64,000 nt of DNA, from contig CAZUGA010000014.1 of NCBI GenBank assembly GCA_964619885.1, positions 33,182-97,181 of the forward strand, given 5' to 3'. A program made the translations under genes and the position numbers. The DNA comes from CAZUGA01 sp964619885 (GTDB taxonomy: Bacteria > Pseudomonadota > Gammaproteobacteria > Methylococcales > UBA1147). Shown one piece after another: positions 25,515 through 34,274 of this stretch. Within the stretch, counting starts at the first letter, position 1, and every line of letters begins with the position of its first letter. The notes under the pieces are model-generated. The model was not told the origin of the DNA. It saw nothing but the letters and a program-made list of their open reading frames with translations, and searched no databases.

Positions 25515-27341
25515 CTAACCGCTGGCAGTGGCGCGCATTGCCCGCTTGCGCTCGTGCTCCAATAAAAACTTTTTCCTAATCCGAACAGACTCAGGCGTCA
25601 CCTCTACTAATTCATCATCGTCAATAAATTCTAGGGCCTGTTCCAAAGTCAACGTCTGTACCGGCGTCAATATTAAGTTTTCATCATTACCTGACGCCCG
25701 AACATTGGTTAATTGTTTCGCTTTTGTAGGGTTCACCACCAAATCGTTCGACCTGGAATGCAACCCGACAATCATTCCTTGGTAAACCAAATCACCCGTT
25801 TCGACCAGTAAACGTCCCCGTTCTTGTAAATTGAACAATGCAAACGCCAAAACCTTTCCGGCAACGTTAGAAATCAAAACGCCGTTGTTTCGCTGCCCGA
25901 TATCACCGGAAACCACGGGCCCGTAATGATCAAATACGTGGTAAATAAGCCCGGTACCTGCGGTTGCCGTTAGAAACTCGGTCTGAAACCCTATCAGTCC
26001 TCTGGACGGAATCATGTACTCCAGCTTAACCCGCCCCTTTCCGTCCGGCACCATATCCCGCAGCACCCCTTTACGGGCACCCATTTTCTCCATGACCGAC
26101 CCCTGATGATCTTCCCCGAATTCTACCGTAACAAATTCATAGGGTTCACTGCGGACGCCATCAATTTCTTTTTCAATGACTTCCGGTCTGGAAATAGCCA
26201 GCTCAAAACCTTCCCGGCGCATGTTTTCTATCAAAATCGATAAGTGCAACTCTCCACGACCTGAAACTTTGAATCTATCGGGGTCGTCGGTATCTTCAAC
26301 GCGTAGTGCAACATTGTGCTGTAATTCACGATGCAGGCGTTCACGAATCTGGCGCGAGGTTATATATTTTCCATCTTGCCCTGCAAATGGCGACTTATTG
26401 ACCTGAAAAGTCATGCTAATTGTGGGTTCATCGACCGAGAGCGGAGGCAATGCTTCGACCAAATCAGTATCGCACAACGTATCCGATATCCTGAGCTGAT
26501 CTACCCCGGTAAACGCGACAATATCACCAGCTTCCGCCTGTTCAACCTCGACCCGATCCAAACCATGAAAACCGAAAATCTGCAACAAACGCACGCTACG
26601 TTGATTGCCTACACTATTCACCAAAGTCAACGCTGAATTCTTACGTAAGACTCCTCGATTGATCCGGCCGATTCCGATGACTCCAACGTAAGAACTGTAA
26701 TCAAGGCTACTCACCTGCATCTGGAATGGCTGCCCTTTGTCGACGTCAGGCGCTGCCACTTTATCCCTGATGGTCTCGAGCAACGGCTGCATGTTGTCAC
26801 CAAAATCGGTTGCGTCCAATCCCGCGTACCCATTCAAAGCCGACGCATAAACGATCGGAAAATCCAACTGTTCATCGGTAGCGCCCAACTTGTCGAACAA
26901 GTCGAATGTTTGATTGACCACCCAATCCGGCCGTGACCCAGGGCGATCGATCTTATTGATCACTACGATCGGGTGCAAACCTAGAGCGAAGGCCTTTTGT
27001 GTCACGAACCGGGTTTGTGGCATAGGTCCATCTACCGCATCAACCAGCAGTAAAACGGAATCAACCATGGACAAAACCCGCTCGACTTCACCACCGAAGT
27101 CGGCATGTCCGGGCGTATCGACAATATTAATTCGATACCCATCCCATTCAATGGCAGTATTTTTAGCCAATATTGTTATGCCACGTTCCTTCTCCAACGC
27201 ATTTGAGTCCATAACCCGCTCTGCGGGTTTTTCATGGGAAGAGAAGGTACCAGACTGCTGTAATAACTGATCGACCAGCGTGGTTTTCCCGTGATCGACG
27301 TGTGCAACAATCGCAATGTTGCGGATTTTATTTGTAGACAA
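25515..27341 (-). CDS. typA: Ribosome-associated translational GTPase TypA/BipA
   Basis: 608 aa. A GTPase of the EF-G family that acts in 50S assembly and stress responses. G1 AHVDHGKTTLVDQLL, switch I RGITILAKNTAI, G3 DTPGHADFGGEV, G4 NKIDRPGSRPDWV are intact, and the C-terminal domain has the BipA-specific SRGLIGFQTEFLTATAGTG. Start is TTG 27341; no ATG or GTG occurs before the upstream in-frame stop, and no clear Shine-Dalgarno is seen. Monocistronic by context. Confidence 0.97.
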   Translation of the reverse strand: MSTNKIRNIAIVAHVDHGKTTLVDQLLQQSGTFSSHEKPAERVMDSNALEKERGITILAKNTAIEWDGYRINIVDTPGHADFGGEVERVLSMVDSVLLLVDAVDGPMPQTRFVTQKAFALGLHPIVVINKIDRPGSRPDWVVNQTFDLFDKLGATDEQLDFPIVYASALNGYAGLDATDFGDNMQPLLETIRDKVAAPDVDKGQPFQMQVSSLDYSSYVGVIGIGRINRGVLRKNSALTLVNSVGNQRSVRLLQIFGFHGLDRVEVEQAEAGDIVAFTGVDQLRISDTLCDTDLVEALPPLSVDEPTISMTFQVNKSPFAGQDGKYITSRQIRERLHRELQHNVALRVEDTDDPDRFKVSGRGELHLSILIENMRREGFELAISRPEVIEKEIDGVRSEPYEFVTVEFGEDHQGSVMEKMGARKGVLRDMVPDGKGRVKLEYMIPSRGLIGFQTEFLTATAGTGLIYHVFDHYGPVVSGDIGQRNNGVLISNVAGKVLAFALFNLQERGRLLVETGDLVYQGMIVGLHSRSNDLVVNPTKAKQLTNVRASGNDENLILTPVQTLTLEQALEFIDDDELVEVTPESVRIRKKFLLEHERKRAMRATASG

Positions 27342-27572
27342 TTGTAATAACTGATTTCGGTGTATTGAATAAAGATACCTGATCTTGGTAATTTCGGTAC
27401 CAGATCATTCAGTGTACCAGAAATTTTTGATCGCATCGTGTGTTGAGAATCATCTGGACAAAAAATTCAACCCTAATTAACAGGTTAATGTGACCCGTTA
27501 AAACTATAAAGCAGCAGTCAGATGCTGCGTCACAACAATCAGTACCGCATTCAATTTGCTTGGAGGCACACC

Positions 27573-28094
27573 ATGAAAAAAACAATCCAATACAGCATCA
27601 CCTGTTTAACCCTTATCTTTCTCTCAGCGGGGTGCGCCAATCATTACACCAATAGTGAGTTGGTCGATTTATTTAGTGAAAAAGGATTGAATACCAAAGA
27701 AACAGACCGCGGTGTAGTCGTATTTCTTCCTGAAGTATTTTTCGAATTTAACAGTATCGAACTGACCCAAACCGCGCAGGAAAAAATTCTGACCATTGGC
27801 GCAGTATTGGTCGATCCGAAAACGCTATCGAGACAGATTCTAGTCGAAGGGCATACCGATTCGGTTGGCGATAAGGCTTATAACGAAGACCTTTCACTAC
27901 GCCGTGCCAATGCCGTGGCAGACGAACTGGTAGTCACAGAGGTAAGCAACGGTAGAATCAGTCGCCGCGGCTACGGCGAAAAGTATCCAATCGCCCCAAA
28001 TACAATGCCCAATGGCCAAGACAACCCAGACGGCCGAGCGCAAAACCGTAGGGTCGAAATTGTTGTCGAGAACCTCTCAGAACCTAACGATTAA
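27573..28094 (+). CDS. OmpA-family outer-membrane lipoprotein
   Basis: 173 aa from ATG 27573 with GGAGG 9 nt upstream; an ORF extension to 27522 lacks support. Signal peptide with lipobox LSAGC gives a lipid-modified Cys near residue 21. The C-terminal OmpA domain (residues about 60-165) contains FFEFNSIELTQTAQEKI, LVEGHTDSVGDKAYN, LSLRRANAV and AQNRRVEIV, which bind peptidoglycan diaminopimelate through Asp and Arg. A TATAAA box lies at 27505-27510. It is Pal-like but with no TolB/YbgF neighbours, so not Pal itself. Confidence 0.92.
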   Translation: MKKTIQYSITCLTLIFLSAGCANHYTNSELVDLFSEKGLNTKETDRGVVVFLPEVFFEFNSIELTQTAQEKILTIGAVLVDPKTLSRQILVEGHTDSVGDKAYNEDLSLRRANAVADELVVTEVSNGRISRRGYGEKYPIAPNTMPNGQDNPDGRAQNRRVEIVVENLSEPND

Positions 28095-28249
28095 CTCATC
28101 CCAGAAATTTTTTCGAATCTTAATTCTGGATCATGCGGAATTTAGAAAGCGAATCATTCTATAAATCATGATAAACGGTATTCGCCCACTGGAACCTTGG
28201 TCGGGCTCGATGAAACCGAAAAAAAAGAGTTATCAATAAGGATTTTTCT

Positions 28250-30661
28250 ATGTATTGCACCCATTTCGGATTTCGTGAAGACCCGTTCGGTTCAAACGGT
28301 ACACTCGGTTGCCCTTATCCACACTCAAACTACCAGAAAGTTTTGAGCGGACTACACGATTACGTAAACAATAATACCGGCGTATTGCTCTTGCTTGGGC
28401 CCTTGGGTATAGGCAAATCAACCCTACTCCAAGGTGTGAGCGATGAGCGGAAAAATTACCCTAAAAACCCAAGATTCAAAGATCTGAGTTCATATGGGCA
28501 ATTATCGATAACTGCGCGCGATTATGCGATCACTGGTTTAGTTACCCAACTCCATGAGCGTAAATTTGATCTGAGCAAACAATTCGATAAAACGATTTTT
28601 CTATTGGACCACGCGGACAACGTAAACAATGATTTTTTTAAAACGCTACTCAATGAGGTCAAAATAAACAACACCCATAATCATCCAATGCTATTAATCG
28701 TAATTGGAACTTCCCGCTTGGAAACACGCCTTCAGTCAACTGAATTCGAGACATTCCGAAGTCTGCTCAATGAAACTTTACGACTGAACCGTCTCGGTGC
28801 GAATGACGTCAAGAACTACATTCTGCATCGGCTCAATTATGCCGAATATTCTGGCGCTCAGCTATTCAACGAAGGGGCCGTACAACGCATAGCAGAGCTC
28901 AGCGATGGCATCCCGCGGAGTATCAATACTTTATGCGGCAGCAGTTTACTGCTTGCCAGTCTAGATCAATACCGGTTTATCGACGAAGCAACGGTAAATA
29001 GCGCGGCCGATCACTGCTTTTTAGAAAGAAAGACCCCGGCGACCAAAGACGTTGCGTCGTCCAATGCTAGTGGAAAAAACATAGATGATACCGAAAGTCG
29101 ATCCGACCAAACAAACACGGTTCGAGCCCAATCGTTGCAACAAATCGTGACAATGTTGAATCAATCCGTAAATTCGGGCAACTGGAATGAAACTCATCGG
29201 TCACCCGAGCAGGTCAGTCGATCAAAAACCAATACTTTAGATTACGCGTCGCAACCTTGCGATTCGCAAAATACAAATACCGAAGAGCTGGATCCGGTGC
29301 AACTACAATTGGTCGCCGATTCGCCAATACTACCGATGAAAGATGTGATAACCGCTTCAACCAGAGAAGATTCACGTCCGAAGCTGAAACCCATCGAACA
29401 TTTTGATATTTCGTTACCTGATGCCTCCGATAATCCTATTGACCATGCACCATTCAATTCGGCTGCTGGCCTTGTTTGTGCAATTGTCATTTTGATGATT
29501 TCATTAATCACTTGGATTCTGCCGCTAAACTCTACAAATATAAAGCAATATAAACTCTCCAACGTAAAAACCGAATCAAATTCGGCTGACGATTCATTTA
29601 ATCTTTTGCCCTATTCAAAAAATTTGGACGCCGGCAATCGCAGCTCATCCCTACAACCAATAAGAGAAACCAGCAAAGTCAAAAACGATCCAGAAACAAA
29701 CGGAGAATTACCCTCCGTCTCCTCTGTTCTCGCTGTTTCTGATCGTATCAATAAATTCAATTCTCTCCGAATTGAGCCATTGGAATCCTCAGCACAATCA
29801 GCGAATACGGGTTTATCCACACCAGCGTTTATTAATAACCCCGCAGTAAGAAACGCAAATAAACTGACGAATTCGGACAAAAAAACAAGTCAAAAAACCA
29901 GAGAATTGTTATCAACAGCGCAATCGGACCTTATCGAAAAACAATTAAGACATTCTCAAAACAATGTCACCGATACGGTCGCTCAGCACGCACCAGAAAC
30001 GCATAAGAACAAAGCACCGCCAACCAATATCCGACGACACCAACCCGCTTCAAAAAATCGGCTCGAGGCGATCAATGTACCAACAGATAAAATAACAAAT
30101 TTTGAAATTCTGGCTGATAAGCAGGAACATGCCGCACGAACCAGGGCATCGGCTCGATACCGACTTACGCAAAAGGGCGTTCCTTATGATTTTCACAATT
30201 TCATCGCTTCCGCTGAGGAAGGAAATGAGGAAATCGTGAGGTTATTTTTGGATGCTAATATGCCTGTTGACGCACAGGATCAACTAAACAAAAATACAGC
30301 ATTGATTGGAGCAGCGTCGCATGGACACGTAAATGCTGTTGCGGCGATTCTTACGAAAAAACCTGCAATCGATCGTCAAAATAGGCGCGGCCGAACTGCG
30401 CTAATGAATGCTGCCGCCAACGGGCACTATGCAATTTCTAACAATCTTCTTGACCACGGCGCCGATGTATATATCAAAGACACCAACGGTTGGAATGCAT
30501 TGATGCACGCGGTGGACAAGAACCAAATCGCGATTGTAAAAACGTTGGTCGCGCAAATGACCAATAAGAACACCAAAGATGGCACCGGTAAAACCGCATT
30601 ATCTATCGCAAAACTCCACGGACACGAAGAAATTATCGCGCTGCTACAACCCAACCTTTGA
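28250..30661 (+). CDS. ExeA-like AAA ATPase with transmembrane segment and C-terminal ankyrin repeats
   Basis: 803 aa, ATG 28250 with AAGGA about 7 nt upstream. Residues 1-270 form an ExeA/GspA-type ATPase: MYCTHFGFREDPFG, Walker A GPLGIGKSTLL (about 49-60), Walker B-like IFLLDHAD. A Ser/Thr-rich linker leads to a single helix GLVCAIVILMISLITWILPL (about 405-425), so the ATPase is cytoplasmic and the rest periplasmic. After a second long low-complexity linker come about four ankyrin repeats (residues about 643-803; NKNTALIGAASHGHVNAVAAIL, GRTALMNAAANGHYAIS, GWNALMHAVDKNQIAIV, GKTALSIAKLHGHEEI). This is the DamX/ExeA layout with ankyrins in place of a peptidoglycan-binding domain. The Walker B lacks the usual Glu. 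Role unknown; envelope assembly is an inference. Confidence 0.88.
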   Translation: MYCTHFGFREDPFGSNGTLGCPYPHSNYQKVLSGLHDYVNNNTGVLLLLGPLGIGKSTLLQGVSDERKNYPKNPRFKDLSSYGQLSITARDYAITGLVTQLHERKFDLSKQFDKTIFLLDHADNVNNDFFKTLLNEVKINNTHNHPMLLIVIGTSRLETRLQSTEFETFRSLLNETLRLNRLGANDVKNYILHRLNYAEYSGAQLFNEGAVQRIAELSDGIPRSINTLCGSSLLLASLDQYRFIDEATVNSAADHCFLERKTPATKDVASSNASGKNIDDTESRSDQTNTVRAQSLQQIVTMLNQSVNSGNWNETHRSPEQVSRSKTNTLDYASQPCDSQNTNTEELDPVQLQLVADSPILPMKDVITASTREDSRPKLKPIEHFDISLPDASDNPIDHAPFNSAAGLVCAIVILMISLITWILPLNSTNIKQYKLSNVKTESNSADDSFNLLPYSKNLDAGNRSSSLQPIRETSKVKNDPETNGELPSVSSVLAVSDRINKFNSLRIEPLESSAQSANTGLSTPAFINNPAVRNANKLTNSDKKTSQKTRELLSTAQSDLIEKQLRHSQNNVTDTVAQHAPETHKNKAPPTNIRRHQPASKNRLEAINVPTDKITNFEILADKQEHAARTRASARYRLTQKGVPYDFHNFIASAEEGNEEIVRLFLDANMPVDAQDQLNKNTALIGAASHGHVNAVAAILTKKPAIDRQNRRGRTALMNAAANGHYAISNNLLDHGADVYIKDTNGWNALMHAVDKNQIAIVKTLVAQMTNKNTKDGTGKTALSIAKLHGHEEIIALLQPNL

Positions 30662-30891
30662 ATACGAAAAGTTATGCTATCTCCTTACGTACAATACCGC
30701 CCGCGATCACCAATATTTGGCAGTTCTAGATTCTAGTGGGTCCCGCACATCTATCCTTTTGAAGGTCGATGTAAATTTTCTCCACCACCTAATTGCGCGG
30801 TACGTAGATCGAAAAATTGCAGCAGACAGTCGAAGTATAATCTCACACTGTGCATTGATTAACCTACAGGGCATTTTAATCTGAAAACCGC

Positions 30892-31551
30892 TCAATGTGC
30901 TGAACGTTTAGTGGTCAATCCCAGGCTTTCCCATGATTGCATTCCGCCGCGGTACCACTTTAGCTTACGTTTGGGGTAACCCAGTTTGACCAATGACGCA
31001 ATCGTGCGCGGTGCCTGACCACACCAAACGCCATAGCAATACAAAACCAATGTTTTGGCCTTGGTAAAATCCCAATTCCCGTCCTGCCCTCCGACCCCAA
31101 ACTGCCCGGTCAATATTTCCTCAATTCCTATAGGATTAGCGCCCCTTTCCGCGATCAATTCATCCCCAAAGATATTGACAGAACCGGGTATAGTTCCTTG
31201 TGCTGCAAACCGTTCCGCTCGGGTATCCACAACTAACACTGAATCATCACCCATTCCTTCCCGTTTAAGGTATTCAAGCACCTCTAACTCACCCACTGTC
31301 TCTATCCCTCGAATTTTTATGGGCTGGACGCAATGCGGCGGACATTGACGAGAAGTCAATGTCAAATCCCCCTTAATCCGGTTTTGGGGGTTTTGATTCC
31401 GCTGAATTCTAACTTTCTTGCCGCCATCCAACACGTCTACCGAACCTAGCTCTGGCGTGATCATGACGGTTAATTTTGAATCAGCGGCGATCGCTGCAAT
31501 ATTAATCGCAACAAGGCCAATAACTGAGAGACCGAGAAATATTTTTTTCAT
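30892..31551 (-). CDS. Secreted rhodanese-like protein
   Basis: 219 aa, ATG 31551, with a signal peptide (KKIFLGLSVIGLVAINIAAIA|ADS) directing it to the periplasm. A rhodanese domain covers about residues 85-210: VLVVDTRAERFAAQGTIPGSVNI, then the active loop LYCYGVWCGQAPRTIASL and LKWYRGGMQSWESLGL. The catalytic Cys is in LYCYG; a second Cys four residues on and CPPHC earlier might form disulphides. Sulfurtransferase or redox role likely. Convergent with the ATPase-ankyrin gene; the 230-bp gap shows nothing clear. Confidence 0.88.
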   Translation of the reverse strand: MKKIFLGLSVIGLVAINIAAIAADSKLTVMITPELGSVDVLDGGKKVRIQRNQNPQNRIKGDLTLTSRQCPPHCVQPIKIRGIETVGELEVLEYLKREGMGDDSVLVVDTRAERFAAQGTIPGSVNIFGDELIAERGANPIGIEEILTGQFGVGGQDGNWDFTKAKTLVLYCYGVWCGQAPRTIASLVKLGYPKRKLKWYRGGMQSWESLGLTTKRSAH

Positions 31552-31751
31552 GGAATTTGCCTTTAATCTAGACTAGCAGGCCTATCATAAATCAATCTTG
31601 GGTAATTCAGGAAGTATTGATGTTGCCTTAACGTCACCGATTTGCAGCGCAAAACTATACGCCGCCGCGAATTACAGGATCACTCCACTGCTATTATACA
31701 AACGCAATCATTCGCCAAACTCGGATATAAAATATTATCCAGGTTGCACGA

Positions 31752-33887
31752 TCAACAAGTAATCGCCATTTCACCCATCCCCTCGAAATTTTCCAGGAAC
31801 TCGCTCAATTCTTCACTGGTTATGGGTTTACTAAAATAAAACCCCTGAACCTCATCGCACTGGTGACGGCTCAGAAACTCAAGCTGTTCCAAATTTTCAA
31901 CTCCTTCGGCAACAACCCTCAAGCCCAGGCCATGGGCAAGTCCAATTACAGCGGTAACGATTCTCGCATCATCCGATTCGGATACGAGATCACGCACGAA
32001 ACTGCGATCGATTTTCAACGTAGTCAACGGAAATCGCTTCAGATAACCCAACGAAGAATATCCAGTTCCAAAATCGTCAATAGACAAACGAAAACCTTTA
32101 GAGCGTAATGCCGTCAAGGTTTGAATTGCCTGATCCGGATTATCAATGATGGTACTTTCAGTGATCTCAATTTCCAGTCGATCGGCCTGCACACCGGCTT
32201 GATCGACAATATTTTCTATTTTTCCAACCAAATCGTCTTCTCGAAATTGGCGCCCGGAAAGATTTACCGCGACACTCAAATTGCGCTCGTCCCCACCCGC
32301 ATCCCACAATTTAATTTGCTCACATACGACTTTGAAAACCCATTCTCCTATGGGTACAATCAGCCCGCTTTCCTCAGCCAAGGGTATAAAATCCGAAGGG
32401 GGAACCAATCCACGCTCAGAATGCTGCCACCTCAACAAGGCTTCAACAGAATTGATCTGCCCAGTCTCCAAGTCGATCTTGGGTTGGTAGTGCAAACACA
32501 ACTCATCGCGTTCGATTGCGTGTCTGAGCTGAGTTTCCAAAGCCAAGCGATCCATTAATTTTATATCATTTCCGCCGGAACAGAACTGAAACTGATTGCG
32601 ACCCAGATCTTTAGATTTATACATCGCAGAATCGGCTCGAATAATCAACTTTTCGATCTCATCGGCATCTTGTGGATAAAGACTAATACCGATGCTGGTT
32701 GAAATTACCAGCTCGTTAGAGCCGATAATGAAAACTTCGCCAATCGCACCAATGATTTTGTTTGCAACGTTGCTAGCCTGTTCTGGTTTGTCCAGACTAT
32801 TTGCGATGACAGCAAACTCATCTCCACCTAAGCGCGCGACCGTATCGGTTGCCCTCACCCGACGTTGTATGCGCTCTCCAACCGCAACAAGCAAACTATC
32901 GCCGATAGGATGTCCCAGTGAATCATTGATATTCTTGAACCGGTCAAGGTCCAAATACAATAACGCGAATCCGGTTTGGTTTCGATCCGATTGTAGTTTG
33001 GCCTGTTCAATACGCTCCTTGAATAAGCTGCGATTGGGTAATCCGGTTAGTGGATCGAAAAACGCCAACCGCCGGATAGTATCTTCCGATTGTTTTCGCT
33101 CGCTGATATCGTGTGATACCGACACGAAATTTATCACATCACCGCTATCGTCTTGTACAGGTGCAACTGACTCCATGCGCCAATAGGTTTCTCCGTTTTT
33201 ACGTCGATCACGATACTCACCGTGCCAATGTTTTCCCGCGCTTACTGTTTGCCAGATATCGGCACCAACACCCTTATCAGCGCACCACAACTGGTGCAAA
33301 CTTGCTCCATCGCTAAGCAACTCATCCTTGCTAAACCCAGTAAACTTGGAATATGCCGGATTACAATACTCAACCTCACCATTTTTCCCACTGATTAAAA
33401 CCATCGTCGAACTAAATTCAACGGCCAACGAAAATTTCCGCAATTCGTTAACCGCTTTTTGATAATTGTCTACGCTATGGGCCAACTCCTTATTCACTTC
33501 AATCAACTGAGTGGGACTCGGTAACGCGAGTAATTTTGGGAGTAAGGGCCATACCAACACCGCGGTAGTCGCTGAAACAATTGCGGTTGCACCCTTAATG
33601 AGTCCCGATACCCAATAGGCCGGTTGCCAAACCGTCCAAATCCCCAATAAATGGGTCATGCCGCACAATAATATGAATAACCCAAACAAGCTGATAATCC
33701 ACGGAAACTTAAAATCCGTGCGTTTTCGAACGAATTGAAACAACGCAAATGGAATTGAAAAATAGGCCAGCACGATGACTGCATCCGATACTACGTGCAA
33801 CCAGAGTAACCACGGCTGCCATAAATAACAGGCGCCATGCGGCATAAAGTTGGAGGAAGAGAACAGTTGTTCCCATTGTTCTATCAT
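31752..33887 (-). CDS. Ethylene-receptor-like sensor with PAS, GGDEF and EAL domains
   Basis: 711 aa from ATG 33887; a TTG at 33926 is possible. Residues about 15-125 form three membrane helices that align with plant ETR1 at a constant offset of ten: Asp35, Tyr42, Ile45, Pro46, Ile72, Cys75 and His79 here correspond to ETR1 Asp25, Tyr32, Ile35, Pro36, Ile62, Cys65 and His69, the copper and ethylene site. A coiled linker, a PAS/PAC domain (about 150-275), a GGDEF domain with RLGGDEFAVIAN and a RATD inhibitory-site five residues before it, and an EAL domain with SVEALLRW, DDFGTGYSSLGYL and VVAEGVEN follow. Both catalytic motifs look intact, so it could make or degrade c-di-GMP. Whether bacterial members of this FMPHG-x-CYLW type bind ethylene, or another ligand or copper, is unsettled. 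Confidence 0.9.
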   Translation of the reverse strand: MIEQWEQLFSSSNFMPHGACYLWQPWLLWLHVVSDAVIVLAYFSIPFALFQFVRKRTDFKFPWIISLFGLFILLCGMTHLLGIWTVWQPAYWVSGLIKGATAIVSATTAVLVWPLLPKLLALPSPTQLIEVNKELAHSVDNYQKAVNELRKFSLAVEFSSTMVLISGKNGEVEYCNPAYSKFTGFSKDELLSDGASLHQLWCADKGVGADIWQTVSAGKHWHGEYRDRRKNGETYWRMESVAPVQDDSGDVINFVSVSHDISERKQSEDTIRRLAFFDPLTGLPNRSLFKERIEQAKLQSDRNQTGFALLYLDLDRFKNINDSLGHPIGDSLLVAVGERIQRRVRATDTVARLGGDEFAVIANSLDKPEQASNVANKIIGAIGEVFIIGSNELVISTSIGISLYPQDADEIEKLIIRADSAMYKSKDLGRNQFQFCSGGNDIKLMDRLALETQLRHAIERDELCLHYQPKIDLETGQINSVEALLRWQHSERGLVPPSDFIPLAEESGLIVPIGEWVFKVVCEQIKLWDAGGDERNLSVAVNLSGRQFREDDLVGKIENIVDQAGVQADRLEIEITESTIIDNPDQAIQTLTALRSKGFRLSIDDFGTGYSSLGYLKRFPLTTLKIDRSFVRDLVSESDDARIVTAVIGLAHGLGLRVVAEGVENLEQLEFLSRHQCDEVQGFYFSKPITSEELSEFLENFEGMGEMAITC

Positions 33888-34274
33888 TGTAGAAATCTCA
33901 TTTTGAATGGCATTGCAGAAAAGCAAATTACAACTTTCGTATCCTTCGAAAAGATACTTATCATTGGTTTGTGCTTATAAATAGAATAGCTCAGTTACAC
34001 CTTAGCGTTTTGCCCGCAGCAACAACGGCACCCTTTTTGGTGGATAACCCACTATTTTAACGCGAGACAACACATCGACTAGAATAGCTTGACACCGAAC
34101 GTGGCTGACCAATATCTCCAAAATGTGTACCCCCAGGAACGACCGTCAGAAGAATGCACATGAATCCTGTTAGCCCGAAATTGGACTAAACTTTCAGTTC
34201 TGGCACTTCAAATTAGCCGGCCTTGTACTTAGTCAATTTCGACCCCTATAATTTACGATCCGCCTCTGGCTGCC
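33888..34274. other. Divergent control region between the sensor and kinase genes
   Basis: 387 bp without a gene. On the plus strand TTGTAC (34224-34229), 17 bp, TATAAT (34247-34252) makes a promoter with a perfect -10 box about 20 bp before the kinase start, giving a very short leader. Nothing else stands out in the remainder. Confidence 0.5.
34224..34252 (+). promoter_or_regulatory. Promoter of the Ser/Thr kinase gene
   Basis: -10 TATAAT at 34247-34252, -35 TTGTAC at 34224-34229 (three matches), spacing 17. The predicted transcription start is near 34259, 16 nt from the ATG at 34275. Confidence 0.5.

Noticed and set aside
30579..30884. 101-codon plus-strand frame after the ankyrin gene
   Set aside because: Overlaps the ankyrin coding sequence in another frame and has no family resemblance; a chance frame.
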